Part shown: piece after piece, positions 43,767 to 54,895 of the stretch
Layout: the number at the start of each line of letters is the position of its first letter
How positions within the stretch are numbered: position 1 is the first letter of the stretch
Assembly: GCF_000471905.2 (NCBI RefSeq)
Contig: NW_006499207.1
Span: forward strand, 3,427,012 to 3,491,011
DNA from: Amborella trichopoda
Taxonomy: Eukaryota; Streptophyta; Magnoliopsida; Amborellales; Amborellaceae
Reading direction: 5' to 3'
Length of the DNA: 64,000 bases
The notes under the pieces: generated by a model
Told to the model about the DNA's origin: nothing
Database searches by the model: none
What the model saw: the letters and a program-made list of their open reading frames with translations, nothing else
Translations under genes and position numbers: made by a program

Positions 43767-44508
43767 TTGCTTGGCTTTTCTCTTTCGCTTCCTGCCAATT
43801 TAATTTCTATGATTAATCTTTACCTACCTTCCTTACCTTATAAAGGCCTCCTTATTTGGAAGATTTTTAGAAGTGCTATTATTTTGCAAATTTGGCTAGA
43901 AAGAAATGGAAGAACTTTTCATGGGATCTTCTTAGACCTCCCCAACATTAAAGATAAAATCATACAAAGCATTTGGGATTGGTTATCTATCACAAAAGAA
44001 GGTCGTGGAGTGTCAAGAGTGGACATTTTTGTTAACTTAAAGCAACTTGTCTTCTCCTTTGTGCCCACCAATCGGCTGGTCACATTTTGGATGCCTCCTC
44101 CTGAGGCATGTTTTAAATTGAATTTTAATGCCAGCTCATTAGGGAGTAGGTTGTCTTCTCAGGGATCATCATGGGTCTATTGTCTGCTCTTATGTTGGAC
44201 CTTGTGGTTCAACTATGGCTAACCAAGCTGAGTTAGCCTCTCTACTCCATGGGTTGGAAATTATAGTAAGCAAAGGCATTTTGGTAGCTATTTTTATTGA
44301 AGGCGATTTACTAAATGTGATTAAGTCGTGTTTGATGGAGCAACGTATACCTTGGACTCTCCATATCTTTTGGGTGAAAACCATGGATCTCTGCTGCACT
44401 TCTAGGCTTCGTCTTTCTCTCTCTCATGTCTTTCGTGAAGCCAACAATATAGCGGATCGGCGAGCTAAATATGAGTTTCTCTATCTTTATCGACTTTTGA
44501 TGCCTTGA
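43767..44508 (+). CDS. LINE 2 RNase H domain, broken
   Basis: 43767-44222 ends with FWMPPPEACFKLNFNASSLGS, where the first catalytic Asp of NFDGS reads Asn. 44215-44508 continues in another frame with NQAELASLLHGLEI, IFIEGDLLNVIKS and HVFREANNIADRRAK. Confidence 0.82.
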
Positions 44509-44699
44509 TTCCAACTATGTAATTGACGATTTCCAAGCAACCATGCAATAAAAGTACATAATATTGTCAAAAGAAAAAAGATTGTAGGGGTTGACAAGGA
44601 TAACATGGTAGAACTTGAAAATGCAATCAGCTTCGAATTCAATCAACTCCATACCTTTCAAGGTTCTCAAGTGATCATAGTGGTTCAAAAGGCCTTTTC

Positions 44700-45192
44700 A
44701 GGATTGTTGGAAAAACCAGGTGATCTAACTGGTAATTGCCCGGTTAGAGTAGAACCGACCACATGCCGATTTCGGTTTTGGGCGGTTTTGGTGATTTTTC
44801 AATATTAAAAAAATAAAAAAATGTATATAAATTTTTAAAAATAAAGAATTTGGTTTGTAATACATTTTTTAATATTCTTTACAACATGGTAAAGATTAAA
44901 TTTTTTTTGGTCATTTAGAATACCCCTAGGCACAAATCAATTCTTTAAATCCATTTTTTTCATTAATTTTCAACTTCATTTGAATGTGTTTTGTTTTAAT
45001 CATTCTTTATATGCTTTTCATATTTTAGTAAATTTTTTTTTGTATCTTTTTTACTTTTTTTCAACACTTTTTTTGCTGCCCGGGACTTGCCCGGTTAGAA
45101 CGGTTGAATCGGCTAGTTTACTGGTTAGGTGGGTTAAACCGCTTTCGGGCCCATATCCGATTAACTGTTCTGGTTCCATTTTGCGAACAATG
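44700..45192 (-). repeat. AACCGG-rich hAT-like miniature element, opposite copy
   Basis: On the minus strand it starts CATTGTTCGCAAAATGGAACC at 45192 and carries the same AACCGG-rich block as 2095-2225 (AAGCGGTTTAACC, CCGATTCAACCG, AACCGGGCAAGTC). An AT-rich core (44800-45060) follows, and a second CCGGTTAGAG...GGGCGGTTTTGG block at about 44735-44790. The left border and target duplication are not certain. Confidence 0.55.
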
Positions 45193-45396
45193 ATCTCACC
45201 TGTTTTTTTGGCTTTCTTTTAGTAGTTTTGGGATGTGCTCAAAGAGGATTTCAAGTCCTTGCGTGGGGAATTCTTAAAGAGTGTAGAAATGTGCCTCTTA
45301 CACTTCCTACCTAGTACCTAAAGAAGAAAGGGTTTCATCCATCTTGTCAAAAAAAAAAAAAGAAAAGAAAGAAAGAAATGGTTTCATCCCTTGACA

Positions 45397-45655
45397 ATCA
45401 TTATCATAGCCTTTTTCCAATTAATTGAGGCCGATTACATGAATATTGGTTCCCCATTCTGCTCTATTAACGACCATACCCTCAATGAGGCGATAAGTTC
45501 TCATATCTTTTCGTACTAATTCATCATAGACTTTTTAAATTAATTGGGATCGATTATACGAATACTGGTCCGCCATTCTACTCTATTAAAGGCTATACCC
45601 TCAATGAGACTATAAGTTCTTATATCTTTTCGTACGACTTCCAGCCACGTCTTTT
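45397..45655. repeat. SINE-like dispersed plant repeat, 119-bp tandem pair
   Basis: TTAATTGAGGCCGATTACATGAATATTGG...CCTCAATGAGGCGATAAGTTCTCATATCTTTTCGTAC at 45421 recurs at 45540, a 119-bp offset. The TTAATTGGG.TCG.CTA motif is common in plant dispersed repeats, related to the fragment at 29055-29145. An A-rich stretch with GAAA repeats lies immediately left. Confidence 0.6.
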
Positions 45656-45745
45656 TAAGCCTACCTTTTACCCATTTCGATCCTTCCACCTAACTAATTG
45701 GGTTCATCCCTTGATAATATTCACCCAATTAGCCTATTAGGCTAA

Positions 45746-45979
45746 TTCTACAAGATAGTAGCCAAGGTGCTTGCCACCATGATCAGAGATGTATTATCTT
45801 AAGTAATCTCAGTGCCCCAATCAACATTTGCGGAGGATTTCTGTATTTTACATAATATTCTTGTTGCTCAAGATTGTATGATTTTGAGACACCAAGGAGA
45901 CAAACTTAGCATTGTCTGTGAGCTCCACTTGGAAATTTGGGGTGTCCATTTAGCCTTCAAGCACCTGCAAAAAATGTAA
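45746..45979 (+). mobile_element. LINE reverse transcriptase fragment
   Basis: The plus strand reads FYKIVAKVLATMIRDVLS, VISVPQSTFAEDF and ILHNILVAQDCM, matching the L.YKI.AKVL..R....LP..IS..QSAFV..R.I.DNIL.AQE block of plant LINE RT. One in-frame stop follows DVLS. It differs from LINE 1 and LINE 2 and is a third, isolated fragment. Confidence 0.72.
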
Positions 45980-47560
45980 AGAGTATTATAAAAAAGAAGA
46001 AGATCAAAACAGCTTGGAATTTCGAGGGATATTTTGATCTTTTTATTGTACTCGGATTATTTTTTATTTTTTACATATGCACCCAATGAGGTGCATGTTA
46101 AGTGTGTGTGGCCATCAAGGGCCTTATGAATGCTTCCACATGAACTTACTGATATAGTGAAACATGAACTCAGTGGGAGTGTGGTCCCGTATGGACCATA
46201 TTAAGAAAACTATGTTTGATGATACGGGATTGTATTCAACATGCTAGGCTAGTCTGGTTGGGAAAAACCATGTTACCTGGTCATAGAAAAACAAACCGAT
46301 AAGGGTTCGATGGGTCATCCCTTGATAAGGTTAGATTATGCCCGGAAGTGTGGGCCGAGGGACTGTGTGACCCTTGTGTGTGATGGAGGCCTTCAAAAAT
46401 GGGGCTAAAGCCTCATCCGTGTACCGTCATATGCATCAGGTCAGGGTGATCTTGGTTTCGTCTCCATCGGGAACCTGAAATCCATAGACTGGGACTGCGA
46501 CCCCTTGCCCATTGGCTAGACTTCGGTGACCCATTAATGATCCCTTACATGGATTGTGGGTCATGGGCAACGCTGTATTAGTTTGAGAAAGCAATTGACA
46601 TTTGAAAGAAGAGTACCCCAGTGCACATTTATTCCTAAACCAAGTGGATCATTTACCCATCATAATAGTTAATAGACGTCAAAACGTGCATCTTGATGAG
46701 ACACACATCATACTGAAATTTGGGCTTGATTGGCATCAAGACGAAGCATTTAGGACCTCCCAAATAATTTTTGTTTTTAAGAAACACAATTTCCATAAAT
46801 GGAAAGTGGTTCACTAAAGCTGCACAAGAATAGTGTAAAACCTACTCGTTTTGAGTGAGATGGGCCCATAATAGTCCAAAAGTATCCATATGAGCTAAAA
46901 AATGGTATTTGGGGGCTTCTAGGCTTTTTGAATCCAATGCTAGTGATCTGATGCTCATTTGAGACCTTGAAATATAGCTCTAGTTTTGAGGTACTTTTCA
47001 GCATATTAGATAGTGGCACAATGAAATGTAATTTTCATCTTAATCTACTTTATCTTTATCGGCTTGGGACGAAACCTAGCAAGAATTCTTAGAACAGTAA
47101 TTTGAATCTTCTCATATGTTTTGGGGCTGAGACGACACCTTTTCAAAATTGCTAAAAAACTAGGCTTATTGGTATGGGCTTCCGTAGTCCATAGACGTTT
47201 TTGGTACCTACAGGTCTAAGTTACACTGGGTTCTCCATTATTTACATCGGGGATACAAGAATGTCAAAAATACCATACAACATACCGGATTTATTAAAAT
47301 AATTTTGTTTTTGTTGACTTATTGAGGGAAAACCTTTCTTAAGGTTATCGATCCGATTTGCCGTCTTGTTGTTCTTTCTGACAATCAGGAGCCCTTTGGG
47401 GGCCAACCCTGATTCTTGGAGCTTTTCAGATATTTTTTCTTTCAATAGTAGGGTGACCTTTTGAGGGACATTATTTTCCAAGCTACTGAGATTTTCATCT
47501 TGAGCTGGTCGAAGCCACTTATCATGGCGAGCGTTGCATCAACATGGTTATTAGCCTAGG
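45980..47560. other. Stretch without recognised genes
   Basis: Apart from the LINE scrap at 46602-46765, nothing was recognised. 46060-46560 is moderately GC-rich and could be an eroded repeat. Confidence 0.4.
46602..46765 (+). mobile_element. Possible LINE endonuclease C-terminal fragment
   Basis: EEYPSAHLFLNQVDHLPIII, then FGLDWHQDEAF, resembles the end of the LINE endonuclease domain (YP.A.......DH.PI.....F.FE..W..H..F). It is short and eroded. Confidence 0.4.
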
Positions 47561-47639
47561 TTCCCTTTTAGGTTTTCACCTAAACTTGATGGAAGTGGTG
47601 CCGTAGAATGATTTTCACCAACTCCCTCTTTATTTGGTT

Positions 47640-47895
47640 CCTTTACCCGTGACTTCATGGTCACGTCCGCCTTTAACGAATTTTGCTTATGATGGTCTTT
47701 ATCAGACTTGCATCATATCCAGTTTCTCTTTTTGAGAACTTTTACCTATAAATTCATGGTCATGTTCGCCTCTATTTTCTTTTTTACTTGGGTGCCCTTT
47801 TGGGCTTTCACCAAGCCCAATTTTTTTTCTTTTTGGGCTCTTTTACCCATGGCTTCATGGCCTCATCCGCCTTCATTTTTTCATTTTTTTTGATG
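47640..47895. repeat. ~100-bp degenerate tandem repeat, three copies
   Basis: TTTACCC.TG.CTTCATGG.CACGTCCGCC recurs with TTCATGG at 47654, 47753 and 47854, i.e. spacings of 99 and 101 bp. Frames reading through it are artefacts. Confidence 0.7.
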
Positions 47896-48249
47896 GTTCA
47901 TGGGGAAATGGGTGATGAATAGTGGGGAGGTTCCCTTATTGGCGATAGGGATGAACGAGTGGATTTGAGCTGGGTTTGGAGGGTTGCATGTTTTGAATGA
48001 GAGGTGGGGGCTTGAGAGAGTTGTGACGAGCTGCGACTCAACTGGGGAGAGGGGGTCTCATAAGAGTCATGAAGAGAAAGTGCTCACGGAACTTTGGATG
48101 ATGCATGAGATGGATGGTGATGGAGACTCGACATCCATGGTTATGTTATTAGTGGAGTGTGAATTCATGAGAGAGGTGATGAGATTGAGTGGAAAGATAT
48201 GGAGGAATGAGGGTGAGAGATTTGAGTGGAGGGAGTTGAGATTGTAGAG

Positions 48250-48480
48250 GGTGGAGAGGAGGCAGGCAGCCTAGCAGCCATGATGGAAAAAAGAGAGGGG
48301 AAAGAAGGGAGACAGGTGGCCTAGCGATTGGTCTAGTGAGAGTGGGGGAGAGAGAGAAGGAAGAGGGAGGAGAGGGGGAGAGAGTAAACCACTGGCCTTT
48401 TGAGGGAGATGGAGCAAGGAAGGGGAAGAGGGGGAGAGGGAGAAAAGAAGAAATGAGGGGTATGTCCCCCCTTTCCAAGC
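48250..48480. repeat. Polypurine (GA-rich) tract
   Basis: The plus strand is dominated by G and A (GGAGAGAGAGAAGGAAGAGGGAGGAGAGG and similar) over 230 bases, interrupted by short pyrimidine patches. It could form purine-rich triplex structure or be part of an LTR leader. Confidence 0.7.
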
Positions 48481-48689
48481 TTGGCACCCCTAGCCTCGGG
48501 GCCGCTTTTCAGTTTCGAGTAAGGCATTTCAAGTAGGTCAAGCCATATCTTCATAATCATTTAAACGTTGTTTGGGCCCTCAAAAGGTCATTTTGGGCGT
48601 AGTTTAAGCCCGTCCATTCCGTGAGCTTTGAATCCTCTAGGTGACTTGGGATAGCCAAGCACCTTTATGTTGTCAGATCTCCAATTTTT

Positions 48690-48985
48690 GAAAAGGGAGA
48701 GAGATTGAGAACTTGGGGAGGGTTCCCTTTCAAACCATGCTGAAGAGCAGCCGGAGGGCTTCATAATTGTTCTAAGAGGGCCATTTGCCCGGGCGTGTCC
48801 CTGAACCCCCAAGCGGCATAAGAGTGATTCACGCTCTAGATGAAAAAATCTCTCTCACCATCAACTTTCGATTCGCAAGTAAGAGGGCCAGTGTGGCCAC
48901 CGTCCGCCGGACCTCCGCAGTTGTTCGAGAGAGGATTTCCTCACCCCAGCGCGGAGGGAAACCAAGACCCCACCGACATTAGGCA
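48690..48985 (+). mobile_element. LTR scrap (right end), related to element C
   Basis: This aligns with 58220-58505, which ends at a primer-binding site. Shared blocks include GAAGAGCAGCCGGAGGGCTTC, AGAGGGCCATTTGCCCG.GCGTGTCCC and GAGGGAAACCAAGACCCCACCGACAT. No primer-binding site follows here, so it is the end of a 3' or solo LTR. Old and broken. Confidence 0.6.
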
Positions 48986-49656
48986 CCTTTCTCTGAAACC
49001 AGACAGAGCTCAAACATCGACACGTTCCAGATCATGCCAGCCCCGTCATTTTGACCTATGAGACACACTGTGGTGTGACCGAGAACCCTCATTACTCTAA
49101 AGAGGAAAGTGAACGGAGAAACCAAGGAAAAAAAAAACAGGGTTCAACAAGCTCTGGATTCAGTGAAGTATAGCTCAATGTTCAAGCCTTGGATTAATGT
49201 GGGGAGGAGTTCAATAGAATCTCCTAGCAAAGATCTACATTCTGGTACAACTCTTGCGTTCAATCTATGGTTCGATGAATGCAAGTCCCCAGGTCGCCAC
49301 AGAAGCAAATCGAGCCAGTTGTAGGAATCCCTCCCTCCGGCAACCTTCCAAATTAGGAAAATGCGCAAATCGATACTGAATCATCTCAAACTTGGTGCAA
49401 AACAACTGCAGCAACCTCCTCTCTAACTTGCAAGCAGAGCCAAGAGCTAAAACGACATAGCTCGAAGATGCATTGGCAAACAAAGTTCACAAAACTGGCC
49501 GGACTATCACCTTGGGGGAAAATGGCACCACAACACGATTAAAGGGCGTCAAAATGCTCACAATTGAGAGAAGAACGAAGATATGTTGCTGAAATAGTTG
49601 AAGAAGTGCCGCAAGTTGCAGGACCAGCTTCCAAGGTCTTCCCATGGTGGAGCAAC
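48986..49656. other. Spacer between LTR scrap and element B
   Basis: No gene, repeat partner or protein family was recognised. The several short frames on both strands lack motifs. Confidence 0.4.
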
Positions 49657-50895
49657 CTTTTAGACACTCCATTTTAAATCTAGCAAATTCTGTGGTTTTC
49701 TGAACCCTTAGGATCACACTTAACCAAGTAAACCCAAATCCATAGTTCACACAACTTATCTTATGACCCAGAACCACTTTGCCTACCCGGAACCCTGTAG
49801 AAACCTTGTTTTTTGTGACGCCCTATTTTACCAAAACAATCATAAAAAATAGTAAAAAAACTTGGTTTTGACCCAAATTTTCTCTGAGACTTTCACAAGA
49901 GGCTGAGGAAGACATCCACATTGAATAAATCAAGTTGGGGAAGTTTTGGTTTGGGCGACACGGGGCATGCTCTCCAGGCGACATAGGGCTTGTCACCCAA
50001 GTCATCCTGCAATTGACTTCTTTTAACAAAGAAAACATTAAAAAAAGTAAAAAAATCCGTTTTGACAAAATTTCTTTGAGAGCTTCACAAGAGGCCGATG
50101 AACACACTTGAAGTGAAAATCAATTTGGATCAAAATTGGTGTGTGTGACATGAGGCATGACGCCCAGGTGACACAGAGCATGCCGCCCAGGTGACACGAC
50201 CCGTGCCGCCCAGGCAACACGACCCGTGCTGCCCAGGTGACACGACCCATGTTGCCCAAATCCACCTCCCCAAAATTTTCATCTTTGACCGAGGGATTTG
50301 TTTGTTATGCGTGCATATCCTTCCCAACAAGCTTTGACCCCTATAAGGCCTCTTCTCGTGGTCATTTGGTGGGGGACAGAGAAAACAATTAGAGATAGAG
50401 AGAGAAAAAGCTAGAGACATAAAGATTGAAACCCTAGAGATAGCCCCCTAGAACTTCAACCCTTAAGCCTGAGAGAGCCTAAAGCCATCTATAGGGCACA
50501 ACCACCCTATACTGAAGGTACTTGTTGGCTAATATCCGGATTAGAGAGACAAAAGAGGACCGATTATGATACAGGTGAGCCCCAAAGGGCTCGGGCGTAC
50601 CGGGCCATCTGGCCCGGTTCGGTATCATTTCTTCTTCTTTTTTTTTATTCTTATTTCATTACTTTAATTTTATTTTTCTCTGTTTTAGTTAATTTGCATA
50701 AAAATCGTATTTTGGATATATATTTTGGATCGTGTTGACCCTGCCACAAAGCTTCCGGGCAGATATGGCCTCAGATCTGAATTTGATCTGTCCCACTTTC
50801 TTTACCTCTGCATTTCCTTCATTTTTCATCAGTTTTAATGTGTTAGATCCGAGAGATCTTCATTTCCAAATATGTTAAAATTTTCATTATAAACA
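49657..50895 (+). repeat. 5' LTR of element B
   Basis: It pairs with 56267-57497: shared GAACCCTTAGGATCACACTTAA, TATGACCCAGAAC, ACCAAAA.AATCAT.AAAAATAGTAAAAAAA, TTTATTATGCGTGCATATCC and CATTTGGTGGGGGAC blocks. It ends just before the primer-binding site at 50899. Confidence 0.82.
50140..50265. repeat. 23-bp GC-rich minisatellite in the 5' LTR of element B
   Basis: GCCGCCCAGGTGACACGACCCGT units start at 50182, 50205 and 50228 with an exact 23-bp period, flanked by looser copies. The same motif recurs in the 3' LTR (about 56580-56890) and in the internal region (51059-51175). Confidence 0.85.
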
Positions 50896-50898
50896 GTT

Positions 50899-50916
50899 TG
50901 GCGCCCACCGTGGGGC
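50899..50916 (+). promoter_or_regulatory. Primer-binding site of element B
   Basis: TGGCGCCCACCGTGGGGC begins three bases after the LTR end. A TGG-initiated 18-base stretch is the usual form for tRNA-primed LTR elements. The tRNA species was not determined. Confidence 0.7.
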
Positions 50917-51058
50917 ATTTCGAGCTTGAACCAAGTGCCAAATTACGATTTTTGTTCACTATTTTTCACTGTTTTCAATAAAAAAAGGGTCCAAAACCCA
51001 ACTGTGAGAAGGACCTAGGGTTTTGGTGCTCCTAAACCCTATTTTCCTTGTGCGAAAT

Positions 51059-51175
51059 GAGGCGTGCCTTCTGGGCGACATGAGGCGTGCCGCCCAGGTG
51101 ACATAGGGGTTGCCGCCCAGGCGACACGGACCTTGCCGCCTAGGTCTAGGGCGACACGCCTTCTGGTGCCCCCCG
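51059..51175. repeat. GGCGACA..GCGTGCCGCCCAGG repeats in the leader of element B
   Basis: Four to five units of GCGACATGAGGCGTGCCGCCCAGGTGACA type follow the primer-binding site, the same minisatellite motif as in the LTRs. Confidence 0.7.
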
Positions 51176-51765
51176 TCACCCAAGTAAAATTTCTTTGAAA
51201 ATTTGCATGCTGGGTCTTGGGACTATCTTGTGACTGCTCAATAAATTTCGGTGCAAACTAATTCTTTTAAAAATACCAAAAAAATATTTTACTTGAAACA
51301 AATATTTTCTATATGCTTTTTCCTGTTTACTCATTTTTAATTTATTTCATCATAAATATATTTTTTTCCTGCTTCTTCCAAATTTAAATTAGTATTATTT
51401 CATCTTGATTAACCAGAAAACAATAAATAATAATAATGTTTTTTGGTGACACTAGCAGTGTCGCCCACCCTGCAAGGGCGACACCAGTAGTCCTGCCCTA
51501 GTGACACCACCCTTGTCGCCCAATTGCAAGTGTCCCAAAAATGTTATGGGACCCCACAAGCCTATTCCAGGGACTTTGGCTCCCTGCTGACCATGTTTTG
51601 ACTAAAATAATTTTTTTAAAAATAAAAATAAATTATTTTTCTTCAGATAGGTCTGTGCTGTTTCTGACTTTTTTATTTTACTTTTAGTTTGTTAATTTTG
51701 ACTGAAACCATGTTTTCTCTTCTTTCACCATGCTTAGTTTAACTGTGTTTCATCAAAGTTAAAAA

Positions 51766-51767
<2 letters not shown>

Positions 51768-51799
<32 letters not shown>
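51768..51799. repeat. (TA)n microsatellite
   Basis: About 15 consecutive TA dinucleotides. Useful as a length-polymorphic marker in principle. Confidence 0.97.
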
Positions 51800-51803
<4 letters not shown>

Positions 51804-52399
51804 AAAAAATATCGAGGGCTGCTTGTAGCCTCCCTAAGCGCTCGACTTAGCACGGACTGTGTCTGGTCTCATTATTATGACTTTACATTCTTAGGGGTTG
51901 CTTACCCCTCCTTCTATACTGTGCTTCGAGCGAGTTCTGCCTCGAAGCGCGCCTCGTTAGGCACGATCAGTGCTAAGTGCTCACTTATTTCCTTTCTTGT
52001 TTTGTGTGCATTGTGTGCTTGACTTTATTTTAATTGTGTGCTTCTTTACACACTCTAGCACACACCGGACTGGGAGTTCTAGGGAAACCAACAAACTAAT
52101 ATTTTGAAAACCCCCAAAATCTGCGTTAACGGCGTGAGGGGAACCTAGTTTTGAGAGTCGAGGCTGTTGGGAATCGCGTAACTTTAACTGCGAGCGCCCC
52201 TTCGTAATCCTTTGCCTTAAAGAAACTCTGTGTATAGTAGGACCTGGTGAACATCCTATAACAAGAGGCTAGGACCTATGTGGGGACCTATATCAGCTTA
52301 GCGGCATTTTAATAGTTAAGAACCCACCCTCAAGCCAAGCCTACCTATAATACTGGGTCAAAAATTTTCGTGTGCTTGCTTGCTTATTTATGGTTGGTT

Positions 52400-52875
52400 A
52401 ATCTTAGATCTCAATCCAGATCCGCTTTTGGTCCAAGCTGAACCCTCTGGGTCCAAGTCCAGGCTTGTACTTAGCTTAGCCCAGGTCCGAATTAGGTTTC
52501 TCCTTGGTCCGAACTTAGGTCCCCTCTTGGTTCCAGCTGATGGCTTGTTCCTAGTTCATCCTTGATCCAGTCTGGGGCCATATTGGGGCTGATCATCAAA
52601 ACTCTCTGGGTCCAAGTCCAAGCTTGTACTTAACTTAGCCCAGGTTCGAATCAGGTTCACACCCAAGTCCGAACCTAGGCCCCCTCTTGGTCCACGCCTA
52701 GGGCTTGTGCCTAAACAAACTTTGATCCAGTCTGGGTCCACACTTGGTCGGAGTTTCATAAGCCTCTAAGTCCAAGTCTAGGCTTGCATCTGGCTCAGTC
52801 CAGGTCCGAACCAGGTTCACACATGGTCTGAACCTAGACCCACTCTTGGTTCGAACCGATACTTATACCCATTTA
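52400..52875. repeat. ~160-bp tandem repeat in element B, three copies
   Basis: GTCCAAGTCCAGGCTTGTACTTAGCTTAGCCCAGGTCCGAA recurs with GTCCAAGTC at 52451, 52610 and 52770. Units share TTGATCCAGTCTGGG and CCCCCTCTTGGT blocks. No coding frame is kept across the units. Confidence 0.85.
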
Positions 52876-53096
52876 GCCTAAATCTTAGTCAAGGTTCTAG
52901 CATTGGTCTAAGCATAGAGTTGTCTCTAGAGCTAGACTAGGCTTACCCTAGTTCAGGGTCTAAACCAAGACCCATTAAGTCTAGCAAGTTTCTTCAAGTC
53001 AAGTCTTAGCCTAGGTCTCAGTTAAGGTTTTGCCCCTAGAGTCAGATTAGGTCCACCTTTAGACGTCGAGTTTAGATCTCTCTAAGTCTAGGAAGC

Positions 53097-54875
53097 ATGA
53101 CCCAGGATCATAACAGAGCAAGGTCCAACCCTATGGCCCCAGCTCAGTCTAGATCCAGAGGACCTAGTCAGTCTGAGAGGCACTGTCAGATTGCTCCCTC
53201 ACAAATCATCCACAGCATTTGTGTCAATGAGCTGACTCTCGAACAGCATGGAACCAAACCTAGCCATCCAAGTTGTCGTCAAGGCCACCTTTTAGAAGTC
53301 ACGAGCCAATATGTTAATAAGGTTCATCATACCCTGAATAGTCAAGGGGTCAGGCCGGGGGCAATTCTCCAAGACATAGGGTTAACTTCAAATCCAGTCG
53401 GCATGACAAGAATAAGACCCCGATCCAAATCTCTGAGTCAACCCAGCCGTATGAACCCCGATGGTCATATAGCAGCCCAACATTTCAGTCTTGGAAATTA
53501 GCCAGTTAGTGGGCGAGTAGGTTCACACACAACTCGGGAAAGCCTACTATTAGCAACCCATTACTTGTAAAGATTAGGGTTTTGACCTAACTTGTTATAC
53601 AGACAATCCTAAAGTGCATGCTTACTTTTAAGACCTACTCAATAGAGGATACACCATAGAACGCACTCAGTCCAAGAAAGTCAGGTCAGAAATTCAAGCC
53701 GTAGGCCAAGTCCAACATTTTGGCTCAAACCAAGATAATCCTAAGGCTGTTAGTCTGTCAATTCAACCCACTACGAGCCAGGGGTCTAGTTCTAATCATC
53801 ACTTGAACCCAAGTCTACCTCAAGGGAAGACTCCATTTGACAGTAGCCATGGCATTCCTTCACTCTTTCAGTCTAGTGTTGGAGCAAGAGAATGTCCTAA
53901 CCCTAAGGATAGATTATCTAACCAAGGTTAGGGTCAAGTAGACCAAGCCGCTCAAGGTCAGAGGTTTAGTCGTCATAGCAACTTGAGTTGCCCATCCCAA
54001 TTAAGTGGTGATCCTATTCTGTAGGCCACCTTGCATGGCCAAGTTGTGCAACTTTCGAGTGATGGGTATGCTCTGACCGAATTCAACTCGGGTAAGTCTA
54101 CAAGCCGACAACCGGCACACCAAGTTCAACACATTCCTCAGGCTCAGTCCTTGGGGCAACCTGCTACTTGGGCCCAACAGCCAGTTTATACGAGTCACAT
54201 ACCACAAAATCAGGTTCAACAGACCATACAATCGAGCCAGCTCACAACTATAATGACGGCTCAATTCGCTTGTATGAAACACCTCCAAGAATCTTTAGAG
54301 AAATGAGAATATGAGACTTCTCAAATCCTAAGGCTTATGTACAAGAAATTCTGGGAAACCTAGAAGATCTACCAGTGGGGTTTGTGATGCCACAATTCAA
54401 AAACAGATTTTCAAGGAAAGAGGATCTTGAGGCAGACATCAACGCCTACTTATTGATGGTCCACACAATGCGAGACCGACCCAACCAACTTAAGGTCATG
54501 TTCTCAAATAACTTAAAAGAAGAACCCTTGATATGGAACCAAAGATTCATGAAGGGGGCCTTTCAAGCAACTCTTGACGAAATGTTCAAGCAATTTTCCT
54601 CCCGCTATAGTGGAGGAAGGCCAAGACCCGTCACCCTTGGTGAGTTAACTTCCATCGAATAGAAGTTGGGAGAGTCTTCTTCCCGGTTTATTACTAGATT
54701 CGGAGAGGCCGCTATGTGAGTCATTGCAACTCCACTCCCTTAAGCCGTGAAGGTAAGCATAGCATTAGAGAATATAACTTCAGAATATGTCACGTTCGGG
54801 CAATCCCTTGCTTATTTGATGTTATGCTTGAAAGAATATCACGATATGACTGAGCCAAGGAAGATAAAGTTGCAA
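53097..54875 (+). mobile_element. Gag region of element B
   Basis: 54375-54662 reads PQFKNRFSRKEDLEADINAYL and LIWNQRFMKGAFQATLDEMF, which fits the core of the plant Retrotrans_gag fold. The region upstream (53097-54300) is Gln/Ser-rich and fits a Gag N-terminal part. Fossil, with several breaks, ending at the assembly gap. Confidence 0.6.
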
Positions 54876-54895
54876 NNNNNNNNNNNNNNNNNNNN
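54876..54895. other. Assembly gap (20 N)
   Basis: A run of 20 N inside element B; true size unknown. The apparent absence of pol in element B depends on this gap. Confidence 0.99.

Larger units (their letters stand above)
39574..44580 (+). mobile_element. LINE 2 (plant L1-type), all domains, degraded
   Basis: Order: ORF1 with zinc-knuckle-like block (39574-40469), endonuclease, RT, zinc-binding domain, RNase H, and a 3' end TATTGTCAAAAGAAAAAAG at about 44562-44580. It is from the same broad clade as LINE 1 (shared SVKS.Y.LLFHDR.RWS, shared TTGTCAAAA tail) but is more eroded, with a dozen or more stops and shifts. No target duplication was recognised. Confidence 0.85.

Noticed and set aside
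51760-51800. TATA-rich stretch as promoter
   Set aside because: It is a simple (TA)n microsatellite within a retroelement internal region.
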